NCBI GenBank assembly: GCA_955652585.1
Contig: CATPBF010000194.1
Location: forward strand, 1-9,635
Origin: Candidatus Dormiibacterota bacterium
GTDB lineage: Bacteria > Chloroflexota > Dormibacteria > Dormibacterales > Dormibacteraceae
Direction of reading: 5' to 3'
DNA: 9,635 bases
In this document: positions 6,474 to 9,635 of the stretch, piece after piece
Layout: each line of letters starts with the position of its first letter
Numbering within the stretch: the first letter of the stretch is position 1
The notes under the pieces: generated by a model
The model's input: the letters and a program-made list of their open reading frames with translations, nothing else
What the model was told of the DNA's origin: nothing
Database searches by the model: none
Made by a program: the position numbers and the translations under genes

Positions 6474-7410
6474 CCGGGCTGCCACCTCGTTGACGTTGCT
6501 GGGCCGCCACCTCGAGCGGGCGGACCACCTCGCCCGCATCCTTGGCGTGCACGTCGCTTTATCCCTTGATCGCACCGACGAACCGGGTCCGGACTTCTGG
6601 ATCCGGTTCATGGAGCTGGCCGGATGGCCCAGCGTCACCACCGGCCGCCGCGACCAGGCGGTCGAGATGATTGTCGGCGGCACGCTGGGGCCTTCGGTGC
6701 GATCGAGCGTCGACGCGGCCCGCTCGGCCGCGCAGGCGGTGCGTCCGTCTCTGCCCTCGGAGCTTTATGAACAGGTCAACGCGCTCCACTGGCGGGTCCA
6801 CGAGGCGGCCTGGCAGCCCGACCTGTATCCGTTCCTCTCGGACGTCCAGCTGAGCATCCGGCTCGTGGACGGGCTGATGGAGGACACGATGTCTCATGAC
6901 GAGCCTCGGGATTTCGTCCGCCTGGGCAAGTTCCTGGAGCGGGCCGGCAACGTGACCGGACTCGTGACCCGCAAGTCGGCTGAGCTCGCGGACGCGCCCG
7001 AAGATGCACTGGAATGGACCGCCGTCCTCAAATCATGCTTCGCGTTCGAGTCGTACCAGGCTCGCTACTCGGGTGGCGTCACGCCCGAGCACGTGATCGA
7101 ATGCCTGCTGCTGGACGCCACCCTCCCACGCTCCGCGCGGTTTTCTGCCGGCGAGGCGCTGATGGCCGTCTCGCGAATCGATGGCCCGGGTCGGCGCTCG
7201 CGTCCGCGGCGACTGCTGACCCGGCTCGAGTCGGTGTTCGAGCAGGCCGACACTCGCTTGGTCGACGAGAACCCGCGAGATTTCGAGGCGCAGTGTCGCG
7301 ATCTTCTGCGCCAGCTCGAGGTGGCGATGCGCGAGGCCTACTTCCATCCGAGCAAGGTCCCGGCCAGCGTGATGGGCGACGAGGGCAGGGCGATGCCTCA
7401 GCAGCAATGA
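6466..7410 (+). CDS. Alpha-E domain protein (COG2307 type)
   Basis: This is a 314-residue, mostly helical protein of the alpha-E family, named for its conserved glutamates and found almost always beside a circularly permuted ATP-grasp gene. Its biochemical role is not established; it has been proposed to act with the ATP-grasp enzyme. The family start MLSRAATSL fixes the ATG at 6466 rather than a GTG eight codons earlier. It has the repeated signature GRHLERAD at 13-20 and GKFLERAGN at 154-162, then KSCFAFESYQARY at 189-201. The length fits the family. The start overlaps the end of the ATP-grasp gene by eight bases, and the end overlaps the transglutaminase-like gene by four bases (ATGA), so the three are surely one transcript with coupled translation. 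No membrane segment or signal peptide is seen. Confidence 0.95.
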   Translation: MLSRAATSLTLLGRHLERADHLARILGVHVALSLDRTDEPGPDFWIRFMELAGWPSVTTGRRDQAVEMIVGGTLGPSVRSSVDAARSAAQAVRPSLPSELYEQVNALHWRVHEAAWQPDLYPFLSDVQLSIRLVDGLMEDTMSHDEPRDFVRLGKFLERAGNVTGLVTRKSAELADAPEDALEWTAVLKSCFAFESYQARYSGGVTPEHVIECLLLDATLPRSARFSAGEALMAVSRIDGPGRRSRPRRLLTRLESVFEQADTRLVDENPRDFEAQCRDLLRQLEVAMREAYFHPSKVPASVMGDEGRAMPQQQ

Positions 7411-8216
7411 AACTCGAGATCGTGCACGAGACCCGATACCGGTATGTGGGCGCAATCGCGGAAACGGTCATGGAGGTGCGGCTGCATCCGATGGACGGCA
7501 ATGGGCAACGGTGCCTGAAGTTCGACCTCAACGTCAGCTCGGGAATCGAACCGCGCGCCTATCGGGACGGCTACGGAAACAACGTGCACTACTTCAATCT
7601 GGTGCGCCCGCACACTCGCCTGAACGTGATCAGCCGATCGGTGGTCGAGACTGGCCTGGAACCGGACGCCGCTCCGGGCGAGGAGCTGGTTCAGGACTTC
7701 CTCCGCTACCGATCACCAGTGAAAGACGTGCCGGGCGTGCGTGAGCTTGCGAGCAGGCATCCCATCACCCACCCTGGGTCGGGGCCGGATGTGGAGCGGG
7801 CGCTCGACGAGCTCACGGTGACGATCAACCGAGAGTTCGCTTATGACCGCGCGGTGACCAACGTCTACAGCGCCGTCGACGACGTGTTGGCGCTGCGCGC
7901 CGGCGTGTGCCAGGACTTCGCGCACCTGTTCATCGCCGTTGCCCGTGCCATGGGCGTGCCCGCCCGATACGTCAGCGGCTACATCCACGACCCGCGTGAA
8001 AGAGGGGTCATGGGCGCGTCCCACGCGTGGGGCGAAGCGTGGGTGCCAAAAAAGGGCTGGGTCGGCTACGACGCGACGCATCCCGTGCGGATCACCGAGC
8101 ACCACGTGCGCGTGGCGGTCGGCCGGGACTACAGCGACGCGGCCCCGACCCGCGGCGTCTTTGTCGGGTCGGCCGCGGGGACGATGAACGTCAGGGTCAG
8201 AACCCGCGAACTCTAA
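7407..8216 (+). CDS. Transglutaminase-like cysteine peptidase family protein (paralogue 3)
   Basis: This is the third transglutaminase-like protein of the window, 269 residues, and the standard partner of ATP-grasp and alpha-E genes. The N-terminal beta domain (about 1-85) begins MKLEIVHETRYRY, the conserved start of the family, which fixes the ATG at 7407 although the frame is open further upstream. The core has a complete triad: Cys168 in RAGVCQDFAHL, His206 in ASHAWGEAW and Asp222 in YDATH. The C-terminal GRDYSDAAPTRGVF motif is also typical. It is probably cytoplasmic, since no signal peptide is seen. The likely role is peptide or amide bond cleavage, or transfer, on the product of the ATP-grasp enzyme, which is inference from context. 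Its TAA stop is directly followed by the stop of the convergent lipoprotein gene, leaving no room for a terminator between them. Confidence 0.95.
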   Translation: MKLEIVHETRYRYVGAIAETVMEVRLHPMDGNGQRCLKFDLNVSSGIEPRAYRDGYGNNVHYFNLVRPHTRLNVISRSVVETGLEPDAAPGEELVQDFLRYRSPVKDVPGVRELASRHPITHPGSGPDVERALDELTVTINREFAYDRAVTNVYSAVDDVLALRAGVCQDFAHLFIAVARAMGVPARYVSGYIHDPRERGVMGASHAWGEAWVPKKGWVGYDATHPVRITEHHVRVAVGRDYSDAAPTRGVFVGSAAGTMNVRVRTREL

Positions 8217-8750
8217 CTATTGATAAAGAAGCTCGACCGAAGCTTTGTGTCCGGCCCAGGCCAGGTCGAAGTGCCAGCAGCCGGGCTGCGGCACATCGAT
8301 GGTCGACGGATAGATCTCGCCCGGAGATGAGTCAGCCGGCTGGCTTTGCGTGATGGCCGGGGCGGCCGCACCGAGCGGGTGACCGCTGATCCCGAGCCAC
8401 GAGCCGTTTCTCGGCAGGCCGACGACCCAGAGAATTTTGTTGGATGGATTCTCCGGGTGACCGGATCGCAGCGGGTAGCCGAATATGAAGCCAGCAGCTT
8501 GCTGCGGGACAGCAAGGACGTACGGCGCTCCGTCAGGGTTGTTGTGGGCCCCCGCTTCATCAAGCCACGTTGGGACGTGGCCCTGGACAACCGCCGTCGC
8601 ACCACAGCCGCCCGGGACGATGGTGGCGCCTACCGGCACATTGGCCTGCGAGTGTCCGCCGGCCGGAGGTGTCGAAGGCGAGGACGTCGTTGCAGAAGAG
8701 CAGCCGGCGAGGACGGCCGCAGCCAAGGCGAGCAGGAGTCTCCGACCCAT
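8217..8750 (-). CDS. Putative lipoprotein of unknown function
   Basis: I do not recognise a named family. From the ATG at 8750 the protein has 177 residues. It begins with a short signal peptide, MGRRLLLALAAAVLAGC, ending in the lipobox LAGC, so Cys17 should be lipidated and the protein anchored outside the cytoplasmic membrane. A Ser/Thr/Pro/Gly-rich linker runs to about 45, then a compact beta-rich domain follows. Cys49 and Cys158 could form a disulphide. The C-terminal PGCWHFDLAWAGH, with an alternating pattern to the end, looks like a closing beta-sheet. I have the impression that this ending recurs in secreted proteins of actinobacteria and Chloroflexota. A GTG at 8774 would add eight residues before the signal and is less likely. 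It follows the ACT-DUF5612 gene by 37 bases on the same strand. The gene converges with the transglutaminase-like gene with no spacer. Confidence 0.82.
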   Translation of the reverse strand: MGRRLLLALAAAVLAGCSSATTSSPSTPPAGGHSQANVPVGATIVPGGCGATAVVQGHVPTWLDEAGAHNNPDGAPYVLAVPQQAAGFIFGYPLRSGHPENPSNKILWVVGLPRNGSWLGISGHPLGAAAPAITQSQPADSSPGEIYPSTIDVPQPGCWHFDLAWAGHKASVELLYQ

Positions 8751-8787
8751 GCAACCAATACACCGGCCGCCCACTGCAGGTTCGTTA

Positions 8788-9450
8788 CTAGAAGCGGCGG
8801 CCGCGGACGTGGTCGATCGAGAAGCTCGCCGTGTCGGCGATCAGCATCACCGCCATCACGCCCGCTTCCACCGGGTCGCTGACCACGACGTCGGCGGCAT
8901 CAGGCACAGACCCGGCCATGTTCGTGCAGAGGACGATGATCCCCGCCTCCTTGATCTCCCGCACCGCGCGGCTGATGTCGCCGCCCATCAGCGCGCCGGC
9001 CAGCACCAGCACCCGCGCGCGGTGCAAGCGGGCCACGGCGCGGACGGCCTGAGCGAGCTGCTCCTCCCCCACCAGCGGAATCGTGTCGACCGAGATGCGC
9101 TCGCCGCGAATGTTGTGCCGGTCCGCCTCCGAGATCGCGCCCTGCGCCACCATGCCCACCTGGGCGCCGCCCCCGACGACGATCACACGCTTGCCGTAGA
9201 TGCGTTGAAACGTCGGCACCCGACTGACCTGGGTGATGCCTTCAAGGCCGACCAGGTCCGCGATCAACTTCGTTTCGTCGCCGGCGCCCGTGACCTCGAG
9301 CTGCAATTCGGCCGCATGCTCGCGGTGGGCCCCGCCGGCGATGTAGGTGACATTCGCGCCGTGCTTGAAGATCGCCTCCGAGATGCGGTAAAGAACGCCG
9401 GGCTCGTCACGCGTTGTGACCAGGAGCCCTAAAACCTCGGCATCAGACAT
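8788..9450 (-). CDS. ACT domain plus DUF5612 protein (COG1707 type)
   Basis: This is a 220-residue protein with an N-terminal ACT domain (about 5-75) containing DEPGVLYRISEAI, the usual ligand-binding turn, followed by a domain I match to DUF5612 (about 83-218). That second domain begins KRVIVVGGGAQVG (87-99), a Rossmann-like glycine loop, and ends IDHVRGRRF. ACT domains usually bind amino acids and regulate enzymes or transcription. The combination is catalogued as COG1707, common in archaea and of unknown function. The ATG at 9450 is chosen because it directly precedes the ACT strand VLGLLVTT; an upstream extension in the same frame is arginine-rich and overlaps another gene. There is no Shine-Dalgarno sequence. 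A TATCTT six bases before the ATG would suit a leaderless start, but the stop of the preceding gene is only 25 bases away, so co-transcription is equally possible. Confidence 0.85.
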   Translation of the reverse strand: MSDAEVLGLLVTTRDEPGVLYRISEAIFKHGANVTYIAGGAHREHAAELQLEVTGAGDETKLIADLVGLEGITQVSRVPTFQRIYGKRVIVVGGGAQVGMVAQGAISEADRHNIRGERISVDTIPLVGEEQLAQAVRAVARLHRARVLVLAGALMGGDISRAVREIKEAGIIVLCTNMAGSVPDAADVVVSDPVEAGVMAVMLIADTASFSIDHVRGRRF

Positions 9451-9475
9451 GCGCAGAAGATAACGCCAGACGCGG

Positions 9476-9635
9476 CTAAGCTTCGGCAGCGTGCGGCCAG
9501 CGCGGCGCGCCGAGCTCGCGCGAGACGCCGCGGGCGGCCTCACCGACCGCTGCCGACAAGCCACGCGCGAGGCCGCGTGGAAAGATTCGCTCCGTCGCGT
9601 CCACCACGCCGATGGCCCCGACCGCGGTGCCGGCG
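9476..9635 (-). CDS. C-terminal fragment of an unidentified protein
   Basis: Only the last 52 residues and the TAG stop (9476-9478) are inside the window. The frame is coding-like. It reads AGTAVGAIGVVDATERIF and then an amphipathic helix (about 26-42, AAVGEAARGVSRELGAP). A short strand followed by a final helix ending in SRELGA resembles the C-terminal effector domain of IclR-type regulators, and less closely HrcA. The piece is too short to decide, so I leave it unassigned. It lies 25 bases upstream of the ACT-DUF5612 gene on the same strand and probably in the same operon. Confidence 0.6.
   Translation of the reverse strand, partial: AGTAVGAIGVVDATERIFPRGLARGLSAAVGEAARGVSRELGAPRWPHAAEA

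Noticed and set aside
7014..7406. In-frame extension upstream of transglutaminase-like paralogue 3
   Set aside because: It overlaps the alpha-E gene in another frame and the conserved family start MKLEIVHETRYRY lies at 7407.
8048..8053. A run of six A residues in the third transglutaminase-like gene as a slippage or frameshift site
   Set aside because: The frame is intact on both sides, and the encoded Lys-Lys lies in a loop between the catalytic His and Asp motifs; nothing suggests programmed slippage.
8485..9432. A 315-residue open frame on the plus strand
   Set aside because: It is antisense to the lipoprotein and the ACT-DUF5612 gene, whose frames have clear motifs.
9451..9564. Longer N-terminus for the ACT-DUF5612 protein
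   Set aside because: The added 38 residues are Arg/Ala/Ser rich, overlap the end of the preceding gene and lie before the natural start of the ACT domain.

Overview
This window is high-GC bacterial DNA (roughly two thirds G+C by eye), packed with genes on both strands and with no gap longer than about 45 bases. I see no rRNA, tRNA, CRISPR array or insertion sequence. Weak or absent Shine-Dalgarno signals, frequent non-ATG starts, a DUF4260 protein and an ACT-DUF5612 protein would suit a soil or metagenomic lineage near Chloroflexota/Dormibacterota or Actinobacteria. That placement is an impression, not a demonstration.

Layout. (1) 1-1673, minus strand: a two-component system, with an OmpR-type response regulator translationally coupled to a sensor histidine kinase that runs off the left edge. 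(2) 1717-2070, plus strand: a small DUF4260 membrane protein diverging from the regulator. Its 3' end overlaps, antisense, the 3' end of an MFS transporter. (3) 1966-4949, minus strand: a three-gene unit of two transglutaminase-like proteins (ATGA overlap) followed by the MFS transporter. (4) 4950-4988: a divergent control region with an imperfect dyad and a good minus-strand -10 box. (5) 4989-8216, plus strand: a tightly overlapping cassette of circularly permuted ATP-grasp protein, alpha-E protein and a third transglutaminase-like protein. (6) 8217-8750, minus strand: a lipoprotein whose stop codon abuts the stop of the previous gene. (7) 8788-9450, minus strand: an ACT-DUF5612 protein. (8) 9476-9635, minus strand: the C-terminus of an unidentified protein.

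The centre of interest is 1966-8216. The ATP-grasp/alpha-E/transglutaminase-like trio is a widespread cassette predicted by comparative genomics to make or modify a peptide through ATP-dependent ligation. It is the same set of genes that often accompanies the Anbu proteasome homologue, but no Anbu gene is present here. Instead, a divergently transcribed set adds two more transglutaminase-like paralogues and an MFS transporter. One paralogue lacks the expected catalytic histidine. This suggests a peptide synthesis, trimming and export system under shared divergent control; the product is unknown and the pathway is inference.
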